A stretch of DNA of 64,000 nucleotides from Rhizophagus irregularis (taxonomy: Eukaryota; Glomeromycota; Glomeromycetes; Glomerales; Glomeraceae): contig NC_089431.1 in the NCBI RefSeq assembly GCF_026210795.1, positions 1,364,001 to 1,428,000 of the forward strand. The letters are read 5' to 3'. The first letter of the stretch is position 1. Every line of letters begins with the position of its first letter. Shown piece after piece: positions 1 to 11,149 of the stretch. The translations under genes and the position numbers were made by a program. The notes under the pieces are model-generated. The model saw only the letters and a program-made list of their open reading frames with translations. It had not been told where the DNA came from and made no database searches.

Positions 1-64
1 ATTACATTAAAATAAAAACTAAAAATTCCTAAAAAGAATTTTTTGATTTTTTTTAGAAATTTAC

Positions 65-612
65 GTATTCGGATCCACACGATGTTGATAATAAAGATCA
101 ATATAATCCACTCCTAATCTTTTTAAAGATCTTTCACAAGCTTGTCGAACATATTCACGTTTTCCTGATACTTCGTAAGATTGATCGGGTTTACGAATAT
201 AACCAAATTTTGTACAAATAAATATTTTGTCACGATGTTCTTTAAGAAATTGCGAAAGTAATCTTTCGTTATGACCATCAATTCCATAGATATCCTAAAT
301 AATTTTGTTAAAAATTTACTGAAAATTATGGGAGGTTACATTAATTACATAGTATATATGCATGTATTAATACTTGCAGAAGTATCCCAAAAAGTGCAGC
401 CTATTTCAATTGCACGATTTAAAACTTTTAAACTTTCGGTTGAATCAGATGTTCCATAAATTGCGCTAGTTTCCTTTCATTTTTTTGGAAAGATTAAATA
501 AGATTAAAACTTGGTAAATGGATATAAAGATTATTAAATTTTATACCATGCATCCTAAACCGATAGCTGGAATCTTAACACCAGTTTTACCAATTTCACG
601 AAGTTGGACCAT
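65..612 (-). CDS. Aldo/keto reductase, 5' part (gene continues past the left edge)
   Basis: NADPH-dependent aldo/keto reductase of the yeast/plant pyridoxal reductase-like type, probably cytosolic. Three exons read on the minus strand: 547-612 (start MVQLREIGKTGVKIPAIGLG), 378-473 and 65-294. Family residues are visible: the catalytic Asp and Tyr in TSDIYG, the Lys in ICTKFGY and the His in YYQHRVDP. At 65 the exon meets a GTAAAT donor, so the gene continues beyond position 1; about the N-terminal 130 residues are here. The first intron is GT-AG. The second (295-377) only keeps the frame as a GC-AG intron: GCAAGT donor, phase 0. A GT at the same place gives a frameshift, so an alternative reading is a pseudogene. 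The substrate cannot be told from this fragment. Confidence 0.85.
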
Positions 613-3600
613 TTTATACGTATTATGTAAAAATATTTTCCTTTTTTTTTAATTCAATGAAAGTTTTTTTTTTAATAAATTCCCGTAATAAAATTTATTT
701 GCTATAAAAAAGGGGCGAAACTTTTATATTGCTCAAGGCGGTGAATTGTTAATCCGAAATTTTATTATTTTATATTATATGATTTACGGACGAGTCCCGA
801 GACCGTTCGGGCATGTGATTTTGTGTTCCGGATATTCCGAACCGTAATCTTTTAAATTCAAAACTGCTAAGCTGTCTGGACATTGGATGGAATTGCGAAG
901 TATATGATAAAATATAGGTACAATATCGCTATCATATACGATTTGGTAATACTATTATAGCATGGTTGTTTACTTACACCCTGTAAAAAAGTCGATCCGT
1001 TTTTTATATTCCATCCTTTTTCCGTAAAAGGCTCATATTTCCGGAATTAGTAATCTTATATCACGGAATTTATCGAATTATTTACATTTTCCGTGAATGG
1101 ATCCGTGAAAGGCGGAGTTTTTACAGAAATAACGGATAAAATTTTTTATAGGGACAATTATGAACTAAATATTAAAATAAAAAATTATAGTTGTAATATA
1201 CCGAAAGTTTAATGTAGACCAATTGATTTTGAAGATTAGAAAGATATTCTGTATTTAGTTACGTTACGACCAAAAATAAAAGGATTCTTAGTGAAAGGAA
1301 TCAAGTAATTTATAACTCACGTATTATATTGAAATGTATAGCTTTTAATAAAAACAATTTCAAATATCGCTGCTATGATGAAATCACTACCAGTGATAAT
1401 TATAATTAGATAATAGAAATAGTTATTTCACGGGAAACCGGTAAATAATTGATCATCACGGATAAGATCAAGGCTGATCTATGTAATAACTGGTTTATAC
1501 CACGGAGACTAACGTATACAATTTTAAACCAATTTTAAACTGATGAAACTTTTTTAGCTTATCCTTTTTAAATAAACATCATCCATAAAAATATCAATAA
1601 GAAAATCACGGAAAACGTGGTATAATTTTAAATAAGCATTCAAAAGTTATTGCATATATATATATGTTGTGCGTCAGATGCTAGCCCATTATCGGCCCAA
1701 TATTATAATGCCTTAAGTGGGTTAGCCAGCATTACTAGGCCAGCCGTTCATCGGTATCATATATATTTATTAAAAATTAGGTAAGTTCTAAAGTTGCATT
1801 CTATAATATAAGCTTCAAATAAATAGTAAATAGTGAAGTTTATATTTGAAGGAACCTTTGGTACTTTTTTTATAACTTATGAGTACACAACTGATATCTG
1901 TGAAATTATAATACTTCAAAGATATAATATATATAAATTAAATAAAGAACTGTAATAATAAGATCAGTTTCATTATTCTATTATACATGCTATTAAAATC
2001 ATAATAATATATTTATATTATTAATATTGATTAACATAAATTAATTAATGTAAAAACTATTATATAATATTTATATTATTATATAGCTATAAAGTAATAA
2101 ACTTTTTCTTTTTTTATATTCTTATTAACTAGAAATCAATTAACAATATTACTTTATTATTATAAAAACTAGTAATTTAAATATTTAATTAACTTGATAT
2201 ATAATGAAATTTTATAATATTATATACAATTAAACTATCAATATTGGTTTAATTCAAATGGTTTAAGTTAATATTTATTGTAGCTTAATTTATTATATAA
2301 ACTTAGCTTTGCTGTTTTTGCATAGTTTTTCAGACTAAATTTAAGTTATACCCAAGTTTGGTTTAATAAACTAGCTTATATATATGAAATGCTAAATTAA
2401 AAAGATTTAAGAACTGAAAAGATTACTTTATATTCCAATTCAAAAAATATTTTTTTACTTGCCTTTTTGTACTTCTTAAAGAATGTATTTGCTTTTTAAA
2501 ATTATAGCATTTTCAAAAGATTATTATTTAAATTTTTATGGAAATAATTTTCATTACATTTAATTAGATAATCTGAAATATTTTATTTTAATAGCTTTCT
2601 TTTAAATATTTGTATATCTGTTTGATATAAGTCTTAGATTCAGTACTAAATAGGTATCAGAAAAATATATTATTGTAATACCAGATAACTTTGTGTGACA
2701 GCATGTGATCTGTTAGGTGACTTAAGTCATGCAATTTCCGGCATATTTATTAATTTTAAATTCAATAAGGCTTCAGTTTAAAAAAAATGTTGCTTATTAT
2801 GGTCAAAATTTAAACTTATGTGATTTATCCGAAAAGGTGGGGTTAAAATTGTAATTGTTCCCAACCTTTTTTTGCCATGTAGGATTATCAACTTTTCTGC
2901 GTATTAATTTTAAATTCACGTGTAAATTATTAATGATATTACTAAAAATTCGCTACAATATCTTTTACTGATGCTAATGATATATTCTATCGATATGAAG
3001 TCCCTAAGACACAAAAAAATAAATTTGGTATTGATGTTAATGTATAAGGAGTTAATATCTGAAAATAATTAATTTTGTGTTTGTATTAGGAGAACCCTGA
3101 GTGGATGATTCCTTTCGACCATATGATCAATATAAATCTGTCAATTATTTCCAAAAAAAATAGCATGGACCCATGGGTGCAGGGCACATAATGTATACCA
3201 AATTTATGCATGCCCCTATCTGCTATGAACTATCACCCACGCCCTGTCATATCTTATAAAATTCACGTGATTTATGTTTATGTGATATTATGTAAAATAT
3301 TATTACTATTATTTATTGAAAATTTATTCCGGTTCCTGTCTATATTATATAAAAATTATTTATTGAAAATATCCATCAGCGACGCATTTATAAAATATCG
3401 AATATTCTTGCATTTCTTTCAGGTTTATTTCAAAATTTGATAAATAGAATAAATAAAGTTCTTGAAATCTATTAAAAATATGTAAATAAAAATATATATA
3501 TGGTATATTCTTGATAAGAAAAACTGGAATCAAATCCGGATCTACCAAAAATATTTATGATCGATGCTTATAAATTGTTCCGAGTTCTTTCTCTCTCTCT

Positions 3601-5082
3601 TTTTTTTTTTATTCTTTTTATCCTTTATGATTTTTATTTTGGGTTTGTTTATAAACATTATCTTTGTTTAAATGTTATTGTAAAAAACCATAACGGAATT
3701 ATTAAATAATTTTACTTGCTGATAAACTTGAATTGTACAAGTTTTATTTTAGTAATTGAAAATCACATGTCACCAAACTCGCGTAATATTTTTAGTAAAT
3801 GATATTTTTTTTTTGGCGTGACAAAGATTTTATCAAAAGATGAAATAATAGATGAAATCATCATGCTTCATCGTACTTCATCGATACTATATAATTTCTT
3901 TGTAATAATAATAAAACATCATAATCAAGGAAAAAATCAACGTTAGAATCGATGTTGTTTCATTGGTTTCATCGGTATTGAAATCAAAGCATATGGTCAG
4001 ATTATTCAATATATTAAAGAAAAATTATAGGTTTAGTTAAAATATTTTTATTTTTTGTTATTATTATTTATTTATGTATCGACAAGTTGCATACTATGAC
4101 CTTCTAAATTAAAATTTTTGTGGTTGACCACTAGGACTGTTTACTATGAGGCCCGTTGTTCAATATAAGCAGGGATAAGCACAATGACCTTATACATGTA
4201 ACTTGTAAGATATTTAAAATATTTATGAAAATACGTAAGATAGTAATTGCATATCTAAAATGAAAATAAACCATGATAATTATATCATTAATAGTTTTAA
4301 ATTTTCACAAATATAATTGTGATGTAAATCTAATCTAAAAGTAGGTTATTATTTGGAGTCCCGGTAACAATTGTCAATTAATGTGTAATAATAACAATCT
4401 GTTGAAAATTTACAAGATAGGAAATTGTGATAAATTCCGAAAAGAAATTCTTTTTGTTACGAATAACAACATAACAAATATTGACTAATACTTTTGATGT
4501 CGGTATGATTTGTATCTCATATTTTCGGGAAAACACTAATTTTCCGTTTTGATATCATATTGATATATATTGATATAATATAAATACAAACTTCATCCCT
4601 TTTTTTTTGTTTTTTGAAAGAAAGTTTAAAACTTTTTAGTATGTAATATAATCTAAAACCTAAATCAATAAACCTCTTTCTTTTCTTATTGAAACGTCGA
4701 AAATTAGACTTTTTAAGCCAATAATATCATTGCATTTCAAGCAAGTTTCAAAAAGAAAGTTTCGGGAATTTAATGGTAATATTTCTAAGTTTAGATATTT
4801 TAGGGGTGGGAAATTAATCTGAAACAAAAAAAAAAATTTCCTGTTTCTTAATAGTTATATATTTGTATTCATTCAGATAAAAAGGATAATTCAAAAGTTT
4901 ATAATAACGAAAAAATCTTCGGCGAGGACTGTGGGGTTTTTATTCATTTATGCATAAGTGCATTGTATTAATTTAACAAAGGTAATTTAAAATTCCTGTA
5001 CGCGATAATGCATATATTTTCTTTTATATATAAATTGAATTTTTCCGCCCTTGGAAATAGATATAGTATCAAAAAAAAAAAA
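613..5082. other. Gene-free AT-rich stretch
   Basis: No ORF here has codon structure or a recognisable domain; the ORFs are short and rich in Ile, Phe, Tyr and Lys, as expected from AT-rich non-coding DNA. A few islands of higher GC stand out: about 780-870 (short stem GATTTACGG/CCGTAATC), about 980-1140 (repeated TCCGTGAA-like words) and about 1670-1765 (imperfect inverted repeat GCTAGCCCA/TGGGTTAGC). They may be remnants of small transposons. The stretch also holds the left-hand gene's upstream region and, near its right end, the promoter of the TPR/MBL gene. Confidence 0.6.
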
Positions 5083-6777
5083 ATGTTTTCAAATTTTATG
5101 TCATTTTTTCAATGTGCAGCAAAGAATTTAAAACGTTCCTCTTCTATATCCTCCTCCTCTTGTTGTAGACAACAATATAAACGTAATATGATTTCAGGAA
5201 CAAATATGTCAAAGTTATCCGCAGCATTCCGGCCTTCTGCGCCAAATGATAGAACATTTAAATCTGTTAGTAAAGCTAATGAATACTTTGCTAAAAAAGA
5301 ATATAAATTAGCTATAGGTAATTATAAAAAATGATTTTTCTCATTACGAAAGATTTGTTAAATTAATTTTAAACTTTTTAATTTTTAGATGAATATACAA
5401 AAGCATTAACATTAGCACAACCAAGTTTAGATAAAAAAACCGCAACAGCATTTTCAGCATTAATATTTTCAAATAGAAGTGCAAGTTATTATCAATGTAA
5501 TAAATGGGTTGAAGCTGTTAAAGATGCAGATCAAGTGATTCGTATAAAACCTGAATGGCCAAAAGTAAATTCTTAATGATATATTATTCTTTATATTTGA
5601 GTTTTTTTTTAAACGATTATCCATTTTTAGGGATATTTTCGAAGAGCCGAAGCAAATTTAAAACTTGGAAAATATGATGAGGCTTTAGAAGATTATTATA
5701 CAGCACAAAGAAAGGACCCTCAAAATCCACAAATAACATTACGAATTGCCAAAGCTTTAATATTAAAAGATAATCAAGATATGAGTAGGTTATTTACTAC
5801 TATAACATGAACTCGTATTCCTAAGATTTGACCTAATTTTCAAAAATTTTTTTTTTTTTATTAATAAAGAACTAGAAATTTATGCATTAGAACCTGGAAA
5901 AGATATATGTTTGCATACAAAGACAAATCCTATACAAAATAAAATATTTGATTTTGCAATCGATATGAAAAATATAATTTATATCATAGCAGATCTTGAA
6001 ACACGTAAATGTGTAGTTATAGATGCAGTAAGCAGACTTTAATATGTTTAATATGTTTGATGTGTTTTATGAAAAATTATATAATTTTAACGTTTAATTA
6101 ATTCATTCATCTTTTTTAACTTAGTGTTGGGATGTTGATGGAATATTGAGATTTATTAAAAAAAAAAAATTAGACCTTGTTGGAGCTATTGTAACACATT
6201 ATCATTTTGATCATGTAGGAGGTAAATAAAATATTTTAATTCCTATTTATCAAAGCGAAATTTTAAATAAATATTTTATTATATGATTTTAGGTATACCA
6301 CCATCTCCATATGATCAATTTCGTATAAAAGTATCAGGAATATATAGTTTAATGCGTCGTGTACCAAAGTTATCAGTATATATAAATCCAGAAGATATTC
6401 CACATGTATTAAAATCAAATCCTGGAATGTCAGAGTTGAAAAGACGTATAATTTCAACACCAAATAAATTTACATTAAAATTAGGTAATTTAACAAATTT
6501 ACAATTTATACATGTACCTGGACACACAGAGGGTAGTCAAATTATACTTGTCAATGAAACAAGATTATTCACTGGTGATACATTAATGGTTGGGTGTGTA
6601 GGTAGAATAGATTTACCTGGTGGAGATATTAAAGAAATGAAAAAAACTTTAAAAGAAAGATTAAGTGATTTGGAGGATGGTACTGTTGTATATCCTGGTC
6701 ATAATTATGGTGGAGAATGGACTACAATTGGTATGGAAAGAGACAAAGGTATTATTGGAAAATTTAAAAGAAAGTAG
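5083..6777 (+). CDS. TPR domain fused to glyoxalase II-like metallo-beta-lactamase hydrolase
   Basis: Six exons (5083-5317, 5389-5564, 5631-5784, 5870-6027, 6125-6221, 6293-6777) joined at GT-AG sites give 434 residues. Residues 1 to about 45 are Ser/Lys/Arg-rich with almost no acidic residues, resembling a mitochondrial presequence. About 50-180 are TPR repeats (KANEYFAKKEYKLAI, FSNRSASYYQ, PKGYFRRAEANLKLGKYDEA), like Hsp70/Hsp90 co-chaperone TPRs. About 195-434 are an MBL-fold hydrolase with the metal motif THYHFDH (265-271), His351 in VPGHTEG, Asp369 in FTGD, GRIDLPGGD, and His410 in YPGHNYG, so the metal site looks complete. The family hydrolyses thioesters such as S-lactoylglutathione or oxidises glutathione persulfide (ETHE1). 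I chose ATG 5083 for its A-rich context; an in-frame ATG at 5008 would add 25 residues. The substrate is unknown; the TPR suggests a protein partner. Confidence 0.88.
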
Positions 6778-7343
6778 AAAACAAAACATTTGGTTATATA
6801 TTATAGAATAAGAGTGGACTTTTTTTGCATTTATTAAAATAATTCTTTCTTCAATTGTATTTATTATCAAAAACCAAAAAAAAAAAAATAGCATAATTAT
6901 ATAAAAGTATATACATAGTAATTATTAGCATTATTAATTTATTTTTTAATTTCTCCTTTATATTTTAAATATTCTTGTATTATATCAACAATATTTTATT
7001 AATAATACATAGAAGTATATTTTACATAATAATAAAATATACATGCATTATACAATCCAATCCATGATTAAGTAATCTCTATGAATTATTATTTTATAAC
7101 AGTTCTCTTTTTTCTTTTATAAATATTAAAAAGATTTTTATTATAAATGTTAGAAATTGAATTCATTTGGATTGTCTTATAATCTTAATAGAAAAAAAAG
7201 ACATGATACTAAATATCGTAAAAAAAAAAATACTGACATACTTTTTTGATTAAAAATATTTTTTAAAATCATTAGATAAATATTTTATAATTAGTTGTTT
7301 GAGCATGTTTGACGTACTGATACAATTATAACTAGGATTACTG

Positions 7344-7460
7344 TATACAGTCAGAACTCGATCTCCGTTTCATTAAAAAACACTATATCGAAATTCAAAA
7401 ATCGGTTTATCGTGAAATTCGTTATATCGCATAGTCGTTATATCGAGCTCTGACTGTATA
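7344..7460. mobile_element. MITE-like element with 19-bp terminal inverted repeats
   Basis: The left end TATACAGTCAGAACTCGAT (7344-7362) and the right end ATCGAGCTCTGACTGTATA (7442-7460) are reverse complements with one mismatch. TA sits at both outer edges, as expected for Tc1/mariner-type insertion. The interior (about 80 bp) holds further TATATCG words and no ORF. A similar end (TATACAGTCAGAACACCGAT) occurs alone near 55313. It is non-autonomous; the transposase source is not in the window. Confidence 0.7.
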
Positions 7461-7660
7461 GTACTAATTTATTAATAATATATTTATGAAATTCAAATAT
7501 CAAATATAAATTAGATCTGACTCGCCCACCAAATCATTTAGGGCACACTTCCTAAACTTGCGTTTCCCATTTTTTTACAGTCATGCTTTACCTAAGAAGT
7601 TTCTAACTATAACTTGAGGTGAATGGGTGAAGGATTTACCTTTACAGCTAATTTCAAAAA

Positions 7661-7839
7661 GGTCGGGACATTTAGCAAATTTTAAAGAACTCGGAAATAT
7701 TCGGTAAAGCTCAAAAATAAGATAAAATAAATTATACCACCATTCTCGGAACAGTACTCTAAAATTAGCGTATAAATATCAAGCTTTATCGAATATTTCC
7801 GAGTTCTTTAAAATTTGCTAAATGTCCCGACTCCCGACC
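7661..7839. mobile_element. Foldback element: 50-bp near-perfect inverted repeat
   Basis: The arm at 7661-7711 (begins GGTCGGGACATTTAGC, ends TCGGTAAAGCT) is matched by its reverse complement at 7782-7839 with a single substitution over about 50 bp, plus an 8-bp duplication of the outer GTCGGGA word in the right arm. The roughly 70-bp loop is AT-rich and non-coding. Outer flanks ACAGCT/AGCTGT extend the pairing after a gap. The high identity suggests a recent insertion. Confidence 0.7.
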
Positions 7840-8434
7840 CAGCTGTAACAGTTTTTCCAGTATTTGTCCGCAAATATTTGTCACGAGATTAATTTCTTGA
7901 TGCCCAGCCGAACGTCATAATGCCGGTCAATTTTGGTGGGGAGTGTTCATTCTTCCGAGGGCCAGAATTACATAATTCCAATTGCTGTCAGTGAATCTCC
8001 TTATCAACTATTGGTCAACCTGTTTGATATTTACGAATTTAGAATATTGTACATTTTATTTTAATTTTGAAAAATGAATATGTTCAATTTTGCATATGCA
8101 ATATTCCTAACTAATAGTTTATTGAAAAATGCTCTTTCCAACTTAATCAACGTCAATAACGCGAATTACATATATTACATTAACGAAATTATATTACAAC
8201 AAAGGTAAATTATATTACAATAGCGCCCAAATTGTATTTCAATATAATGAACGCATATTAAAAAAAAAAATTAAAAAAACAATCGTAAATTCGTTACATA
8301 GTCCCATCCTAAATTCAAGGAGAAACGCATATATGCAAAAGACCCTTTTAAAAAAATTCTCGCTTCGCACGTTCAAAAATTTTTTTTTTATTTTATTAAA
8401 CTTGTGATCGCCTCGGTTATAATGCAGTTTCATG

Positions 8435-10312
8435 TTAGTCATAAATCCGGAATTGCAATGAATTTGAATGCATCATAGCAATATCAAATTTGGTATCTTC
8501 CATGTTATCAAGATCCTTCGTGGCATCATCATTTATCGAACTTATAAATGATTTGTTTAATCCGAGCGTATTTAAATTTTCAATATCGCTCATCTTAGTA
8601 TCTGATTCATAATCATTACTCTCAAGCTGTGCTATTTGAGTTACTTTCTTTCGAGTTTTCATTCGATAATGAATATCAAGTGTATAATCATTAACATCTC
8701 TTGAAAACTTTTCTTCGGTTGGATTCATACGTTCGGTACTTTCTTCCCAATCTGTATAAAGTCGACCTGCAAGATCTTCCATGTCTACAGTATATTCTTC
8801 CTGAGGAAAGTTCTTTGGAATATATATGTATTCCCCTATATTCAATGTTTTTTTCAACCTTTCATCATCTTCGCCCATTCCCAATTTCTTAAATACGTCG
8901 TCCCCTTCTTCTATTCTAACATACATATCTCCAGTAAACTGAATTTGATCGTGTTCAATCCTATAAATAGTAACGATTCTAAAAAATTCCCTTTCCTGAG
9001 ACGATAGTTTATCATCTTCTATGGTCAACCTGATTAAATCATTCGTACGAATAACTTCAGTTCCAAACACCACTTCGCAATAATGTGGATATTTCTTTGA
9101 TTCTTTTATTCTCTTTTTTTGTTCCTTGTCTTTGATCGACGTTATATGATGATTGTCTACTTTGAATTTATACTTCTTATTCGTCACGAATGATTTCTGG
9201 CAAGTAGTAGCAATGTTAATTGCTTTATTAAAAGGATCATTTATATATGAATTGTTACAATAACTTGTAATAGTTGGTTCAACTTCACGCACAATCCATG
9301 GAATCAACGATGACTCGGGGTAATATCTTATTCTATCCAAGGCCAAAAGTTGTACTTCATATATTGTCTCATTTATTTGTGAATGATCTGATGATATTTC
9401 TCCCTGTTCACTAATATTCATCACATATCCTGGCCAATTATAATACTCGGCGATATCTCTTTTATTGAACGACTCATCAGAAGTTGGAATCATCAGATTT
9501 ACATTAGGACCGACCACCCAGACAATTTCTCTGGGACGATACATTGGACCAAAAAGATGTGACAATGTTTCACGGTCACGATCAATTTCTTTATCTTGAG
9601 TAGTAGTAGTAATAGATTTTTTATTTCTATTCCTTTTATTACAATATTTACATATACAACTTCCATTTTTCCCTAAATATAACCACCGAAAATGTGGTAT
9701 AAACTCATTTTTTGATCTAAAACGACTTCCTCTGGGTAATCCTGATCAAATTTTAATTTCGATAAGTTTTTTTAATAATTAAATAAAAAAAAGAAAAAAA
9801 AATTATATATAAAAAGATTTACCAAATAAGTATATATCAGTTCTCTCAATTAATCCTTTATTATTATTTTGAACATTATGCACGGTAGACATAGGTAACG
9901 ATTCACGATCAATTTGTGATGATGCAGGAAGTTTCGCATAGAAAAAAAGCTTATATCCAGGGGGGAAATCCTGTAAGATAAAAGATTCTATATTGATCAA
10001 GTAAAGGACAGTAAGGATAGTTGGATAGGTTAAATCACAGTTTAGTTTAATCGAAAAAAACAAAAAATTCGAAAAATTTGAAAATTTTGAAAATTTTTTT
10101 TAATTCATACCATTAGTCTTTTCGATATCAGAAATAACATCTCCAAGGGTTTCCAACCATTGTCTGTAAACTGGACAGTCTTTATCAACTTCATAAAAGA
10201 AAAGCGCATGGTTTCCATTTCTCATGCGAAGGTCAGTATTTGGCCATGTTGATGAATCACCATCTGAAGTTGTAACCTGAATAGAAGTACGTTCAACTTC
10301 GTAGTCGTTCAT
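8435..10312 (-). CDS. clr2: Clr2-like transcriptional silencing protein
   Basis: Fission yeast Clr2 is a subunit of SHREC, the nuclear complex with histone deacetylase Clr3 and remodeller Mit1 that represses transcription in heterochromatin. Three exons (10111-10312, 9823-9987, 8435-9741) give 557 residues; all junctions keep phase with GT-AG sites. The N-terminal silencing domain shows TSDGDSSTWPNTDLRMRNG (about 15-34), DFPPGYKLFF (74-83), RTDIYLFG, a region RSKNEFIPHFRWLYLG (131-146) and a Cys cluster CICKYC (151-156), probably zinc-binding. The second conserved region starts near residue 190 with YRPREIVWVVG and includes NWPGYVMNI and the PWIVREVEP segment, as in the Clr2 BAH-like domain. 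The tail is acidic and low in conservation. Assignment rests on motif memory; a search with the two Clr2 Pfam domains would settle it. Confidence 0.8.
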
Positions 10313-11149
10313 TTCCGTATTAAAAGAAGAAAAAAAATCAAAAAAAAAATTTTTTTCTTATGAGAAAGAAAGAATTGATCAGATTATAAATATTTACACG
10401 GTATTTGATTAATTTAGCTGATCCGCATTTCGCATCCTGGTACTTGTATAAATAAGGTATCATCTCATATGAATAATGAGAATTTACGTGAACAAGTATG
10501 ATGAGTTGTTCAACCTTGTTTGACTTTATAGGAATTTAAAATATAAGTAAAACTCGTGTAAAATGTGTAATCGTGGTTTTAGAAAACGCGAATTAAAAGT
10601 GATAAATATATTGTATTATGTAAAAAGTAAAGTAAAGTAAAGTAAGGTGTGGCAATTTTAATGACGCGAGACAAGTTGACATCATGATGTCACCTATGTT
10701 ACCTATGTTTATAATGATAATCCAGAAAATCTTTATGTAATTGATTAATGAAAATGGATAATAATTAAACCAAATTCCAAAAAAGGAAATCAATGTTTAT
10801 AACAAATATACTATGTAAAAAAAAATATGTTTAATATATTATAAAATAATAATTTTTTTTATTAATTTTTTTTTATAAACAAGTATTACGACTCGATATA
10901 ACAATGTATCCGGATTAATGAAAAAAGGTTATACCGTATACCGATATTTATACGATTTCAAGATCGTGAAAAAATAGAATTTTATCGTTATATCAAATTT
11001 TTAAAAACTATTCGAATGTAAATTACTAATAACTATTCGAATGTAAATTATTATGATCACAAAAATTACAAATATATAAAAACATTAACTACAATAGGGC
11101 AAAAATTATAAATAATCTAAAAATTAATTCATTAAATTATAATATCATT
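10313..11149. other. Intergenic: Clr2-like promoter and KCH 3' flank
   Basis: This is 837 bp of AT-rich DNA between two minus-strand genes. It must contain the upstream control region of the Clr2-like gene (right of 10312) and the 3' end region of the KCH gene. A short AAGTA tandem repeat lies at about 10625-10648. I see no further gene or known regulatory motif. Confidence 0.55.

Larger units (their letters stand above)
6778..8434. other. Intergenic stretch with two inverted-repeat elements
   Basis: No coding sequence seen. Between the 3' end of the TPR/MBL gene and the 3' end of the convergent Clr2-like gene, this stretch contains the small inverted-repeat element at 7344-7460 and the foldback element at 7661-7839, listed separately. 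The rest is AT-rich without further signal. Confidence 0.6.

Noticed and set aside
295-473. Frameshift making the aldo/keto reductase a pseudogene
   Set aside because: A GC-AG intron restores the exact catalytic motif in phase 0, which is a better explanation than chance.
781-860. GACGAG and GAAA-like words suggesting a hammerhead ribozyme
   Set aside because: The required CTGATGA core and the three-stem arrangement are missing; only one short stem pairs.
6263-6894. Minus-strand ORFs opposite the metallo-beta-lactamase exon
   Set aside because: They are antisense shadows of a well-supported exon with catalytic motifs.
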